From assembly GCA_947496185.1 (NCBI GenBank), contig CANMCD010000004.1, forward strand, positions 1-64,000: a DNA stretch of 64,000 nucleotides, given 5' to 3'. Every line of letters begins with the position of its first letter. Position 1 is the stretch's first letter. The notes beneath the pieces are model-generated. The model did not search any database. It saw only the letters and a list, made by a program, of their open reading frames with translations, and was not told where the DNA came from. The stretch is from an uncultured Tenacibaculum sp. (GTDB taxonomy: Bacteria > Bacteroidota > Bacteroidia > Flavobacteriales > Flavobacteriaceae). Position numbers and translations under genes: made by a program. Positions 23,544-31,542 of this stretch are shown one piece after another.

Positions 23544-25730
23544 TTAATGGTGCTCTTCGTTTCCAAAAGGTTTAATAATAACTCCAATACTGAATATAAA
23601 ACCATCAGTAGGTGCATATATTTCTGGAAATGTTGGGTTTTCGTGAGGTGGTAAAACTAATGGTGAAAACCTACTTTGTCTCCTGTCAGTGAAATTTTCA
23701 AAGTTCACAAATGCACTACAAAATTTAAAATTACGCATTAAAAGTAAACCCATCGTTACAAAGTCGGTTGTTTCTGTTCCGTTTGATAAAAATTGTTTCC
23801 CTGTATAATACGTTTCATAACCTATTCTCCATTTTTCGGATTCGTACATTAAAACACTTCCTGCGTTATGTTTAGCAGTCAAAGGTTTTTGTGGATTACC
23901 AGTTAAATAATTTAATTTTGTGTCAATTAAAGCATAATTTAAAAACCATTTAAAATCTTTGTAAGTGAACTTTATGTTTGTTTCAGCACCTTTACTTAAA
24001 ATTTTGTCATTTGCGTTTTCAAATGCAAAAAATCCGTTATCTGTACTATTTAATAATAAACCGTTGTTTATTGCTGAAACGTAGAAAAGTTGATTAATTG
24101 AAAAATTAATAGTCTCAAATAAACGTGTTTGATAATTAAAATCAAGATTTAAACCATATGAACTTTCAGCTTTTAAACTTGATTTATAAATACTAAGCAC
24201 ATTTTCAAAATTTATTAATTCTGCTTCTTCTGTAAAAATATCAGGAATTTTGTACCCTAAACCACCACCAATTCTACTTGAAAATCCATTGTTGTTTTTA
24301 TATAGTAAGGATATTCTTGGAAGTGGAAAAAAACCAAAATCCGTATTGTAATCTGCTCGTAATCCAGTTTCTAAAATCCAATTATCTGATATATCGAAAA
24401 TGTTGTTAGCAAACATTCCATAAGTTATATCGATTTGGTCACGTTGTAAAGTTGCAGTATCATTTTCGTCAAAATTTGAAGTATATAGATTTGCTCCAAA
24501 AATCCAATTAGATTTCGAGTTTATTCTTTGATAAGTAACTTCTGTAAACGTGTTAATTTGTTTACCATCAAAATTATAGTCTGGAATAGAAAGATTTCTA
24601 TCGAAAAAAGAAATACTGTTTTTAATATTCAAAGAGCTTATTGAATCTAATTGAGTTTTATAAACTGCTTGACTACTCAATCTCTTTGAATTGTTTTCTT
24701 CTGTATATTGATGAATTCCATTTTCTCCGTTTTCAATTTTTGTTACATCTCCACCTATTCTGTCATCATAAGTTCCATTTAAACCAATCCAAAAGGTTGT
24801 TTTTTCTGATGGATAATAAAAGAATTTCGGATTGAATGAAATAGAAGTTGTTTTTGGTAAATTACTAAAGCCATCATTTTCTGGGTCGTATACTTTTTGA
24901 GAATGAGCAGAACCATAAAGTGAAACACCAAATTTCTCATTTCGTTTGCTGTAAAATACATTTGCTGTACTACCTAATGCTTGGGTTTGCGTTAGCATAA
25001 TATCTAAGTCTGGTTCTTCGTCGGGTGTTTTTGAAACCATATTAACTAAACCTGCAATTGCTCCACCACCATAAAGGGTTGAAGAACTACCTTTAATGAT
25101 TTCAAATTGTTGCAAGTCTAAAGGTGGAATCTGTAAAATGCTTAAACCACTGGAAAAACCACCATAAAGAGGAAAACCATCTCTTAAAAGTTGTGTATAA
25201 CGACCATCAAGCCCTTGAATTCTAATATTTGTACTTCCACTACTTAAAGAAGTTTGTTGCATTTGAATTCCTGTACTTTCACGAAGTACCATTGAAATAT
25301 TTGTAGGGTTCATAATTGCCTTTTCACCTAATTCTTCTGTTCCAATGAATTCTATTCTTGTTGGGATTTTTCTTACAGTTCTTGAACTTCTTGAAGATTG
25401 TATCACAACTTCGTCTAATTCATTTTCGCTACTTTCTAATTTGAAAATTAAAACTGAATTAGTTGGAACTTTAATCTTAGTATTTAACGTTTCAAAGCTT
25501 AAAAAAGAAATTATTGCATTATGTTCTCCGTTTGGTATTTCTGAAAAAGTAGCAATTCCGTCAAAATCGGTCACTGCTCCCTTTTCTAATTCCTCAAAAT
25601 ATACTGTTGCTCCAAATAATGGTTCGTTTTCGGATTCTGAAAGGATTTTTATTTGTATATCGGTTGTTTGCGCTTTTACAGAAAAGCACATTATAATTGT
25701 GAGCATTGTGCTCAATATGTATTTATTCAT
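23544..25730 (-). CDS. TonB-dependent receptor
   Basis: The 728-residue protein has a signal peptide (1-20), a carboxypeptidase-like regulatory domain (about 25-105; IKILSESENEPLFGATVYFE), a plug domain (about 115-235; ESTGIQMQQTSLSSGSTNIR, LDGRYTQLLRDGFPLYGG) and a 22-strand barrel domain to the end. It imports a ligand across the outer membrane with TonB energy. The C-terminus ends in EEHH rather than the usual aromatic residue. Its operon partners (a Cys-rich small protein, a Fur regulator, DUF3703) and the divergent efflux genes suggest a metal or metal-chelate substrate. Confidence 0.9.
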   Translation of the reverse strand: MNKYILSTMLTIIMCFSVKAQTTDIQIKILSESENEPLFGATVYFEELEKGAVTDFDGIATFSEIPNGEHNAIISFLSFETLNTKIKVPTNSVLIFKLESSENELDEVVIQSSRSSRTVRKIPTRIEFIGTEELGEKAIMNPTNISMVLRESTGIQMQQTSLSSGSTNIRIQGLDGRYTQLLRDGFPLYGGFSSGLSILQIPPLDLQQFEIIKGSSSTLYGGGAIAGLVNMVSKTPDEEPDLDIMLTQTQALGSTANVFYSKRNEKFGVSLYGSAHSQKVYDPENDGFSNLPKTTSISFNPKFFYYPSEKTTFWIGLNGTYDDRIGGDVTKIENGENGIHQYTEENNSKRLSSQAVYKTQLDSISSLNIKNSISFFDRNLSIPDYNFDGKQINTFTEVTYQRINSKSNWIFGANLYTSNFDENDTATLQRDQIDITYGMFANNIFDISDNWILETGLRADYNTDFGFFPLPRISLLYKNNNGFSSRIGGGLGYKIPDIFTEEAELINFENVLSIYKSSLKAESSYGLNLDFNYQTRLFETINFSINQLFYVSAINNGLLLNSTDNGFFAFENANDKILSKGAETNIKFTYKDFKWFLNYALIDTKLNYLTGNPQKPLTAKHNAGSVLMYESEKWRIGYETYYTGKQFLSNGTETTDFVTMGLLLMRNFKFCSAFVNFENFTDRRQSRFSPLVLPPHENPTFPEIYAPTDGFIFSIGVIIKPFGNEEHH

Positions 25731-25780
25731 TGAAAATGTAACTATTAATTAACTTAAATTTTTGACCTGTAGTCTATGTT

Positions 25781-26098
25781 TTAGCTAATTAATTGTGGCG
25801 GTTGCCAGATATTAGAATGAAAGTCAAATCTATAAATTGAGTTGTAAATAGATATCATTTCTGTGGTGATTTGGTTATTTAAACCTAATTCAAAAGTTTG
25901 AATTGGTTGATATGTAATTGCAATTCCACAGCAACTACAGGCACAATTCATTGAGCACATATCATCACTATCATTTTTGTGATTATGTTCAGCACTTACT
26001 TCGTCTTTGTGTTGTTCTTCGAAATTATTTCCATCAGAACAAGGTTTCATTGACAAAAAAAGTATTAATAATGATAATATGATTGTAATAAATTTCAT
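25781..26098 (-). CDS. DUF6660 family small secreted protein
   Basis: A signal-like segment (MKFITIILSLLILFLSMKPC) is followed by SDGNN, a His-rich stretch (HKDEVSAEHNHKND) and a Cys cluster (DDMCSMNCACSCCGI). This pattern fits DUF6660, a Bacteroidota family found before TonB receptors in metal loci. It probably binds metal outside the cytoplasm. It is the first gene of the leftward operon and has a near-leaderless promoter. Confidence 0.7.
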   Translation of the reverse strand: MKFITIILSLLILFLSMKPCSDGNNFEEQHKDEVSAEHNHKNDSDDMCSMNCACSCCGIAITYQPIQTFELGLNNQITTEMISIYNSIYRFDFHSNIWQPPQLIS

Positions 26099-26103
26099 TA
26101 AAT

Positions 26104-26138
26104 CAAAGATAGAGATTTATTTATGCAATGGTATTGCA
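26104..26138 (-). promoter_or_regulatory. Promoter and palindromic operator of leftward metal operon
   Basis: Read leftward, TATCTTTG (26104-26111) is a perfect -7 box, 5 nt before the DUF6660 ATG. Upstream, TGCAAT-GGT-ATTGCA (26124-26138) is a perfect 6-3-6 inverted repeat covering the expected -33 area. A Fur-family or other metalloregulator site is likely. Confidence 0.55.
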
Positions 26139-26224
26139 AAGTTATTTCTCAATTCTGTTTTCGTTCCGTTTTTGAGCGTTGGAAGAAAACAGCTCTTTTA
26201 TTTTTTAAGCATTGGTTTTTCAGC

Positions 26225-26344
26225 TCAAATGTTGGTGTCTAAACTTTTTTTGTAATCATTTTTAATTAAATATGTCTTGTATAATTTAATCTCAATATTA
26301 TAAGCGGTCTTTAAATATTCTGGGGTTTTTAAATTAAACTTCAT
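26225..26344 (-). pseudogene. Truncated DUF3703-like remnant (39 aa)
   Basis: A leftward frame starts MKFNLKTPEYLKTAYNIEIK and stops after TNI. It lines up with the first 39 residues of the DUF3703 protein at 22708 (MKFNTTMPKQLKQAFKKELK), sharing start, spacing and key Lys, Phe, Asn, Pro, Leu and Ala positions, but the rest of the domain is missing and other frames do not restore it. It looks like the stub of a duplicated copy. Confidence 0.5.
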
Positions 26345-26375
26345 AATTTTAAAATAAAAATATAGAAATTATTTC

Positions 26376-26828
26376 TTATTCTTTGTTTTTAGAACTCCAT
26401 TTTTTGTAGGTCTTCAAAGTTTTCGGGTTATCATTAAAAAAACTTAGCATATGCTTTTCAATAGTTGATTTACCGCTTTCAAAAGCTACTTGTTCAATTT
26501 CTCTGCTTTTTTTGTATTGATATAAATTAAAACCAAAACTTAAAATCAATGTAATGAAAAATAGACTGAATAAAACTATCATCCAATTTGGAAAAATGAT
26601 GGTTTTATTCAGTTTGTTTTGAATGGTTTTTAGTTGTCTCTCTTCAAGATGATAATTATCATTCAATTTTTTTTCAAAACCTATAAATAACTTAGCTATT
26701 TGGTCAATATCAACCTTTATTTTATGATTTGTAATTACTTCTGTTTTTTCTGATAATTGTTCTACAGATTTTTGAAAAGATGAAATTTCATCAATTAACA
26801 ATGCTGTTACTTCTTCTATTTTTGCCAT
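26376..26828 (-). CDS. Mobilization-associated coiled-coil membrane protein (DUF6730-like)
   Basis: Residues 1-75 are helical and coiled-coil-like (MAKIEEVTALLIDEISSFQK). A single membrane helix spans about 82-104 (WMIVLFSLFFITLILSFGFN), with a basic tail behind it. Small proteins of this plan follow the relaxase gene in many Bacteroidota mobilizable elements; the name DUF6730 is from memory. It lies 12 bp after the relaxase gene and may help couple the relaxosome to the membrane. Confidence 0.6.
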   Translation of the reverse strand: MAKIEEVTALLIDEISSFQKSVEQLSEKTEVITNHKIKVDIDQIAKLFIGFEKKLNDNYHLEERQLKTIQNKLNKTIIFPNWMIVLFSLFFITLILSFGFNLYQYKKSREIEQVAFESGKSTIEKHMLSFFNDNPKTLKTYKKWSSKNKE

Positions 26829-26840
26829 AATACTTTAAGT

Positions 26841-27599
26841 TTAAATTCCCCTACCTGGTTGTTTGACTATTTGCTTAACTACTTTATAATAATTAATATT
26901 TAATTTATTAATAGACATACTTCTATGCACTTCACTTCCTTTTAAGCTTATGTTTTTGAAATTATATCTAAAGCCCTGAAGTTTATTTGATTTGCTAATT
27001 ACTGGTTTTACATTAATGTTGAATTCTTTCATTTTAGAGATATACTCTTGATATTTTTCAGGATGGAATTTCGAGAATACTTGCTCGTGTCTCTTTTTTA
27101 TGAGTTTTCTAACATCCTTCAAGTTTTCTAATTTTTGCTCTTTAATTTTTCGTACTGTTTGGAGTTCAAACTTTTCAGCTACACGTTCTGCAGTTTTTTG
27201 AGAGCGTTTACCAATAAAACTATCTTTATATGCCTTTCCTTCAAAATCTATTCTATTTACATACAAGTGAATGTGTTTATGGTTTTTATCATTATGAACA
27301 AAAGCTATAGCCTGATGATTTTCTAATTTCAAGTCTTTGATAAATTCATTAGTTATTTTATTTAATTCTTTTGGGTCTAATTTTTTTCCGTCTTCAATTG
27401 TTGGGCTTATTACAAAACTGAAAGTATTCTTATCACAATTATTATTCATAGATTGAATAGTTTCAAATTCATCTGTGATTTCTTTTGGAGTTTGTCCAAC
27501 TAAATTTTCTTTATAAATAATTTCAGCATCTTTTTCTTGATTCCAACCATATTCTATAGATGCTTTAGTATGAGATATTGCCTTACCTTTTCCTATCAT
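26841..27599 (-). CDS. Relaxase (mobilization nuclease)
   Basis: The 252-residue protein has the relaxase metal site HKHIHLYVNR (His107, His109, His111, Asn115) and an N-terminal MIGKGKAISHTKASIEYGW with Tyr17 as a candidate nucleophile. It is short, without a helicase or primase tail, as in Bacteroidota mobilization proteins. It would nick the element at oriT to start transfer. Its start is 2 bp after the MobC-like gene. Confidence 0.88.
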   Translation of the reverse strand: MIGKGKAISHTKASIEYGWNQEKDAEIIYKENLVGQTPKEITDEFETIQSMNNNCDKNTFSFVISPTIEDGKKLDPKELNKITNEFIKDLKLENHQAIAFVHNDKNHKHIHLYVNRIDFEGKAYKDSFIGKRSQKTAERVAEKFELQTVRKIKEQKLENLKDVRKLIKKRHEQVFSKFHPEKYQEYISKMKEFNINVKPVISKSNKLQGFRYNFKNISLKGSEVHRSMSINKLNINYYKVVKQIVKQPGRGI

Positions 27600-27601
27600 T
27601 T

Positions 27602-27895
27602 CTATTTGAAATTTTTTAGATGACTTTTTATTTCTTCAGCAGTTGTAAATACTTTTTTATATAAATCGGGGTGCTTGTTTTTAATTAAGTTACCAATAGA
27701 TTTAAAGTAATTATGATACCTAACTAACATTTTATAAAGTTCAATTTGTTCATCCGTTAAGCGCTCTTTAATTATTTTATTATTTGCAGATTTTCTGCAA
27801 AACTCACTAAGTGACAAACCAGCTTTTTTAGCTTTTATTTTTAATAGCTTCTTTTCAAAACGAGTACACCTAAATTCAATTTTTTGATTCTTCAT
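27602..27895 (-). CDS. MobC-like ribbon-helix-helix mobilization protein
   Basis: The N-terminus (KIEFRCTRFEKKLLKIKAKK followed by AGLSLSEFCR) is a ribbon-helix-helix DNA-binding domain of the plasmid mobilization type. The rest (LYKMLVRYHNYFKSIGNLIK) is the typical MobC helical region. It binds DNA at oriT and helps the relaxase. Its start lies 36 bp from the candidate oriT hairpin. Confidence 0.82.
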   Translation of the reverse strand: MKNQKIEFRCTRFEKKLLKIKAKKAGLSLSEFCRKSANNKIIKERLTDEQIELYKMLVRYHNYFKSIGNLIKNKHPDLYKKVFTTAEEIKSHLKNFK

Positions 27896-27930
27896 CTATA
27901 AAAACATTTTGCGACCAAAGGGAGAAAAAT

Positions 27931-27960
27931 CGAGATTTGTCCTGACAAGGACACATCTCG
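27931..27960. other. Candidate oriT hairpin (or primase-gene terminator)
   Basis: CGAGATTTGTCC (27931-27942) and GGACACATCTCG (27949-27960) are inverted repeats matching at 11 of 12 positions around TGACAA. The site lies directly upstream of the mobC and relaxase genes, the usual place of oriT. Read leftward the hairpin is followed by ATTTTTC, so a terminator for the primase gene is a real alternative. Confidence 0.45.
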
Positions 27961-27974
27961 AAATACTAACATCC

Positions 27975-28808
27975 CTAAAATCCCCTTACCATTAAATATT
28001 CGTTTAAATCTTTATAATTTTTATAGTAATATCTACAGTCCATTATTGGACTTTTAAAACTTTCCTTTAAGAATTTAAAGGCTCTTTCTCCTGCATCATC
28101 ATTATCAAAATAACATTTAACAATAGAAAAATCATCTATTAAACCAATCACTTTTTTAACTAAAGATGTTGAATTCAAAATGATAAAACTTTCATTTGGG
28201 GTTTTTCGTTTCAACATTAAATACGACAAAAAGTCTGACCAAGATTCAAATAAAGCAACAACGTCTGAACCATTTTTTATAGTGGTAATGTCTTTCTTGC
28301 CTAAACAACCTTTAAATCGACTATTTCTAATTTCAAAACCTCCTGAGTCATTCATAAAACCAATACCATAAAACTCTTTTTTTGATTTAAAAGAATAATG
28401 AACTTGATGCAGATATTTATTAGCATACTTCATTCTAATTCTTCTAGAAATTAGATAATTAATTAAATTAAGGTTGGATAATTTTGTAACTTTTGAGACC
28501 GTATATTGATATTCATCAGTCTTTAACTCTATCTTCATATTTTGCTTAGGAAAAGAAAAAATATTTGAATTGATAATTTCTAAAGCCATCTTTATTGAGC
28601 ATTCATTAAACTTCATTACAAAGTCAACTACAGTTCCTCCGATTCCTTCTCCGAAGTCATACCATAAATTTTTATTAGAATCTACTTTGAAAGAAGCTGT
28701 TTTTTCATTCCTAAAAGGGGATAAAAACCAGATAGAATTATTTTTTGTTTTAACTGGATTATATCCTAGACTTTTTAGATATGTTACCAGATTTATTTTA
28801 TTTGCCAT
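27975..28808 (-). CDS. Toprim-domain primase-like protein
   Basis: The 277-residue protein begins MANKINLVTYLKSLGYNP, followed by FLSPFRNEKTASFKVD, WYDFGEGIGGTVVDF, the CHC2-primase-like pattern but lacking the zinc cysteines. The C-terminal half is a Toprim_2 domain: VALFESWSDFLSYL (Glu), CYFDNDDAGERAF (DxD). It would prime replication of the element after transfer. ATG at 28820 is an alternative start. The upstream region carries the iteron-like cluster, and the helicase gene is on its far side. Confidence 0.82.
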   Translation of the reverse strand: MANKINLVTYLKSLGYNPVKTKNNSIWFLSPFRNEKTASFKVDSNKNLWYDFGEGIGGTVVDFVMKFNECSIKMALEIINSNIFSFPKQNMKIELKTDEYQYTVSKVTKLSNLNLINYLISRRIRMKYANKYLHQVHYSFKSKKEFYGIGFMNDSGGFEIRNSRFKGCLGKKDITTIKNGSDVVALFESWSDFLSYLMLKRKTPNESFIILNSTSLVKKVIGLIDDFSIVKCYFDNDDAGERAFKFLKESFKSPIMDCRYYYKNYKDLNEYLMVRGF

Positions 28809-28867
28809 TTTACAGTTCATTGTAATTAGTGTGGTTAAGTTTTAATTATATTTTGAAAATCGATGAT

Positions 28868-29069
28868 TTGATGATAGGTAATCTCTATAAATAGATTTTA
28901 TGGTATTTATGTTTTCATCAATCTGTCATCAAGCGCATCAACTATTTTTAATTATTATCATCATAAATTTTTTTGATGATTTTTTGATGACAGTTTTGAT
29001 GATGATTAAACTATCTTATTTTAAAGAAGAATAGAATTATAAAAGATTAATCTATCATCAAATCATCAA
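28868..29069. repeat. Iteron-like TTGATGA cluster, candidate replication origin
   Basis: TTGATGA occurs at 28868, 28973, 28984 and 28996, and its complement TCATCAA at 28915, 28926, 29055 and 29063. Neighbouring copies are 11 or 12 bp apart, close to one helix turn (8 bp for the last pair). The cluster lies between the helicase and primase genes in very AT-rich DNA, which fits an origin or a regulator-binding array. Confidence 0.55.
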
Positions 29070-30261
29070 AATTTTCGAGTAAAAAAGTTTTTTTAAGTGA
29101 GAAATATCTCCCTTTGGCATCAACCAATACCATTTCTCCGTCATTTAGAAGAGAGAATTTTTGGTATTTAAAAGAATTGTTTTTCTGAGGTAATTTCCAA
29201 TTCTTTTTAAGTAAAGTTTTTAATTGACTTAACTCAGTTGTTAATCTCATCTTATTTAAAGCATTTTTTAAATCCATAATGCTAAAATTAATCTCTTCTA
29301 AGTCAAACTTTTCCATTACACTTAAAAGCAAATGGGCTATTTCTCTTTCTATTTTACTACGATTACTATTTATCAATTTTGCTAATGCAGGAGTATATAT
29401 TTGTTTCGGAGTAAACCACATTCTAGTTTTTCTTTCACTGGCAAATTTTCTATTTAAAATAAAATCAAAAAAAGCAGGTATTTCCGAAGTAAGTTTTTGA
29501 AGAAAGTTTACGTCTTCAAATTGTAGTTTAGGAACTTTAATAACCCAAAACCTAATTTCATCGGCATCTATCTTAATAAATGAATCTTCCTTATTGCTAC
29601 ACATTATAAACTTTCCAAAGAAGTCAACTTCAAAACGTTCTTTACCTTTTGCTTCGAGTTTGTTTTTATTCGAGGTAGATAGATATTTTATTTTTTCAGT
29701 AATCTCTTCCTTTTGAAAAAAAGCTTCATCTAATCCTAAAATTAGTTTATCTCCCCAATCTAAATTGAAGTTGCTATTTAAAGAATGACTATCTAAGTAT
29801 GTCATATTGTGTCCAAAAACTTCTTTTAGGTATTTTAAAAATGAACTTTTACCTGTTGACCTTTCTTTACTAACTAAACACAGAACAGGTAGCTTTTGAG
29901 TTGGTTTTTCATATAAGAGTTTAAAATAATCTAAACCATATTCTAATTGGTTTCCGAATATATGTTTAAAGAAAGTTAGTGTGTTGTTTACATTACCAAA
30001 CGCAGGCAAATATCTTAACGGAGAATATTTATTGTAAAATCCGTGTATTGTCTTAGAAAAATTTATATGATTTGGAAAGCAAACACTTCCATCGTATTTA
30101 GGTATTTTAGCTAGATAATTTCTGTTATAGTCTTGTGTAATTGTGTTTTTATCCCACTTAACAAGTGTTTCATTAAATTGATTATTTATAGTTGGAACTT
30201 TAACTATCTTATAATATGATGTTCCTATTCTTAAATAAGGTATTTCTTCTACTTCTTCCAT
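29047..30261 (-). CDS. Primase-helicase family protein (SF3-like ATPase)
   Basis: The 404-residue protein has a Walker A at SKERSTGKSSF (Lys138), then LILGLDEAFF as Walker B, and a sensor-like FIMCSNKED. This order is that of the DUF5906/D5-type superfamily 3 helicases of phages and integrative elements. The C-terminal part (residues 280-404) is probably a winged helix. The first Gly of the P-loop is Lys/Ser-replaced, seen in some relatives. It acts with the Toprim primase downstream to replicate the element. Confidence 0.8.
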   Translation of the reverse strand: MEEVEEIPYLRIGTSYYKIVKVPTINNQFNETLVKWDKNTITQDYNRNYLAKIPKYDGSVCFPNHINFSKTIHGFYNKYSPLRYLPAFGNVNNTLTFFKHIFGNQLEYGLDYFKLLYEKPTQKLPVLCLVSKERSTGKSSFLKYLKEVFGHNMTYLDSHSLNSNFNLDWGDKLILGLDEAFFQKEEITEKIKYLSTSNKNKLEAKGKERFEVDFFGKFIMCSNKEDSFIKIDADEIRFWVIKVPKLQFEDVNFLQKLTSEIPAFFDFILNRKFASERKTRMWFTPKQIYTPALAKLINSNRSKIEREIAHLLLSVMEKFDLEEINFSIMDLKNALNKMRLTTELSQLKTLLKKNWKLPQKNNSFKYQKFSLLNDGEMVLVDAKGRYFSLKKTFLLENFDDLMID

Positions 30262-30325
30262 CTGTAGTTAGAATTAGCCGTATATTTGTTAGTACGGTAG
30301 TTAATACTGTTTTATTGAAAATATC

Positions 30326-30358
30326 AAAAGCGTAATAAGTTGGGTTTATTACGCTTTT
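30326..30358 (-). terminator. Hairpin overlapping the stop of the HTH_17 gene
   Basis: AAAAGCGTAATAA (30326-30338) pairs perfectly with TTATTACGCTTTT (30346-30358) around a 7-nt loop. The stop codon of the upstream gene lies inside the arm. It should separate the HTH_17 transcript from the helicase gene, fully or partly. Confidence 0.75.
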
Positions 30359-30642
30359 CTTTTGTATTTGAAGTTCTTCAATGATTGGTCTTCATTGAAA
30401 ATTTGATAATGGTGTATTAACTTTTTACGTGGACCAATTTCTTCGGCTTTCAACATACCAGAAGAAACATAATTTCTGATACTTTGATAATCTACGTGTA
30501 ATAAGTCTGCTACTTGGTGATAAGTATAGTATTTATTACTATAATCTTCTTTAGGGGCGTTTTTAATTTCTAATACTATCTTTTTTAGTTCAGATAGTTG
30601 ACTAAATATATGACCAAAAGGGTCTCTATAAGTATTGTCCAT
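30349..30642 (-). CDS. HTH_17 / excisionase-like protein
   Basis: A helical N-terminus (FGHIFSQLSELKKIVLEIKN) is followed by a MerR/Xis-like helix-turn-helix: YYTYHQVADLLHVDYQSIRN, YVSSGMLKAEEIG, then a basic wing. At 97 residues it matches the small HTH_17 proteins that control excision and replication in Bacteroidota elements. It has its own terminator. Confidence 0.78.
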   Translation of the reverse strand: MDNTYRDPFGHIFSQLSELKKIVLEIKNAPKEDYSNKYYTYHQVADLLHVDYQSIRNYVSSGMLKAEEIGPRKKLIHHYQIFNEDQSLKNFKYKRKA

Positions 30643-30717
30643 ATTTGCTGGTTTTATGAGTTATTAATGCAAATATGAATGATGAGATATACAGGAATTA
30701 ATTCGAATTAATTCTTT

Positions 30718-31386
30718 TTATTGATTATTTTCAAATTCCTTTAAAAAATCAATAATTACTTTATGGTCTTTTATTCTTTCGTCTTCTAAAATAAAGGGTA
30801 TAAGTTTTTTAAAATCTTTATACTTAAATAGAGTGTCTAAATTTTCTTTTTCTAAACTTGTAATATTATTGGCTAATGTTTTAGGGCATTTTATTTTTTT
30901 AGTTTTAGAAACAATCTCTTCACAAAAATTGATTTTTACTTCAGATTTTCGAAATTCACTCTCTGACTTGAAAAACTTTTCTTCAAGTAATATGGAAAGG
31001 GCAATAACCTTATAAAAAGAAATATTCTTCCTCCCTTTTTTAACCAAGTATTGATTTTCTTGAGAAGGCTTTAAGGTTTTAATTTTTTTTATATCAAACC
31101 AAATACAGAATAAAATTAAAGCTATTAATAAAGCAAAACATAAATAATTTATATATAAGTTAGAGGAATTAAATTTTATAAATGAACGAGTTAAAAGTAT
31201 TGGTGATAAAAGAAAAAAAGAGCTAAACAAAAGTTTAATTCTATCAATATTGGGATTCCAATCCACTTTTGCATTAAAAAAATAAGGCACTAATATTTTT
31301 TCAGTATATCTCTTTATAATTACTGCGAAATGAAATAAAATAGCTAGGATTGTTAATGCGAATAATTCTGTGTAATAAGTATTCAT
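30718..31386 (-). CDS. Membrane cargo protein of unknown function
   Basis: The 222-residue protein has three hydrophobic segments at about residues 8-27, 51-70 and 79-98, then a soluble charged C-terminal half (110-222) that is helical, Lys/Glu-rich and contains three Cys. I recognise no family. It is the last gene before the tmRNA-proximal end of the element, a common place for cargo. A 14-bp palindrome lies just upstream. A host-interaction or defence role is possible but unsupported. Confidence 0.6.
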   Translation of the reverse strand: MNTYYTELFALTILAILFHFAVIIKRYTEKILVPYFFNAKVDWNPNIDRIKLLFSSFFLLSPILLTRSFIKFNSSNLYINYLCFALLIALILFCIWFDIKKIKTLKPSQENQYLVKKGRKNISFYKVIALSILLEEKFFKSESEFRKSEVKINFCEEIVSKTKKIKCPKTLANNITSLEKENLDTLFKYKDFKKLIPFILEDERIKDHKVIIDFLKEFENNQ

Positions 31387-31403
31387 AATTTTATAATTTA
31401 TTA

Positions 31404-31417
31404 ATGATAATTATCAT
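31404..31417. promoter_or_regulatory. 14-bp palindrome upstream of cargo gene
   Basis: ATGATAATTATCAT is a perfect palindrome 17 bp before the ATG of the membrane cargo gene. It resembles half of the classical Fur box (GATAATGATAATCATTATC). It may be a site for a Fur-family regulator. Confidence 0.4.
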
Positions 31418-31478
31418 AAAACTATTACATTTGAGTATAAATAACAAATTAACGAATTGTTAGTGAGTAAGTTAAAAA

Positions 31479-31499
31479 TATCAACGCAATTATCAACGC
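31479..31499 (+). repeat. 21-bp arm-type repeat, right copy
   Basis: Identical to 12954-12974 and in the same orientation: two TATCAACGC units with a 12-bp period. It ends 43 nt before the attR core, exactly like the AACTTACACCT pair before the attL core. Confidence 0.7.
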
Positions 31500-31504
31500 A
31501 AATA

Positions 31505-31541
31505 AAAAACCCTTACAAACACAGGGCTTATAAGGGTTTTT
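31505..31541 (-). terminator. tmRNA terminator supplied by the element
   Basis: AAAAACCCTTA (31505-31515) pairs with TAAGGGTTTTT (31531-31541). Read leftward it directly follows the tmRNA 3' end and is followed by A/T-rich DNA. Integration displaces the original terminator, so the element carries a replacement. Confidence 0.75.
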
Positions 31542-31542
31542 A

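Larger units (their letters stand above)
12821..31542. mobile_element. Mobilizable metal-resistance element integrated in tmRNA
   Basis: The segment is bounded by 13-bp copies of the tmRNA 3' end and begins with a tyrosine integrase. It carries a metal efflux operon, a TonB receptor/Fur operon, a relaxase, a MobC-like protein, a candidate oriT, a primase, an SF3-like helicase and an HTH_17 protein. No type IV secretion (Tra) genes are visible, so it is best called an integrative mobilizable element that needs a helper. Identical 21-bp tandem repeats lie inside both ends. Confidence 0.85.
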
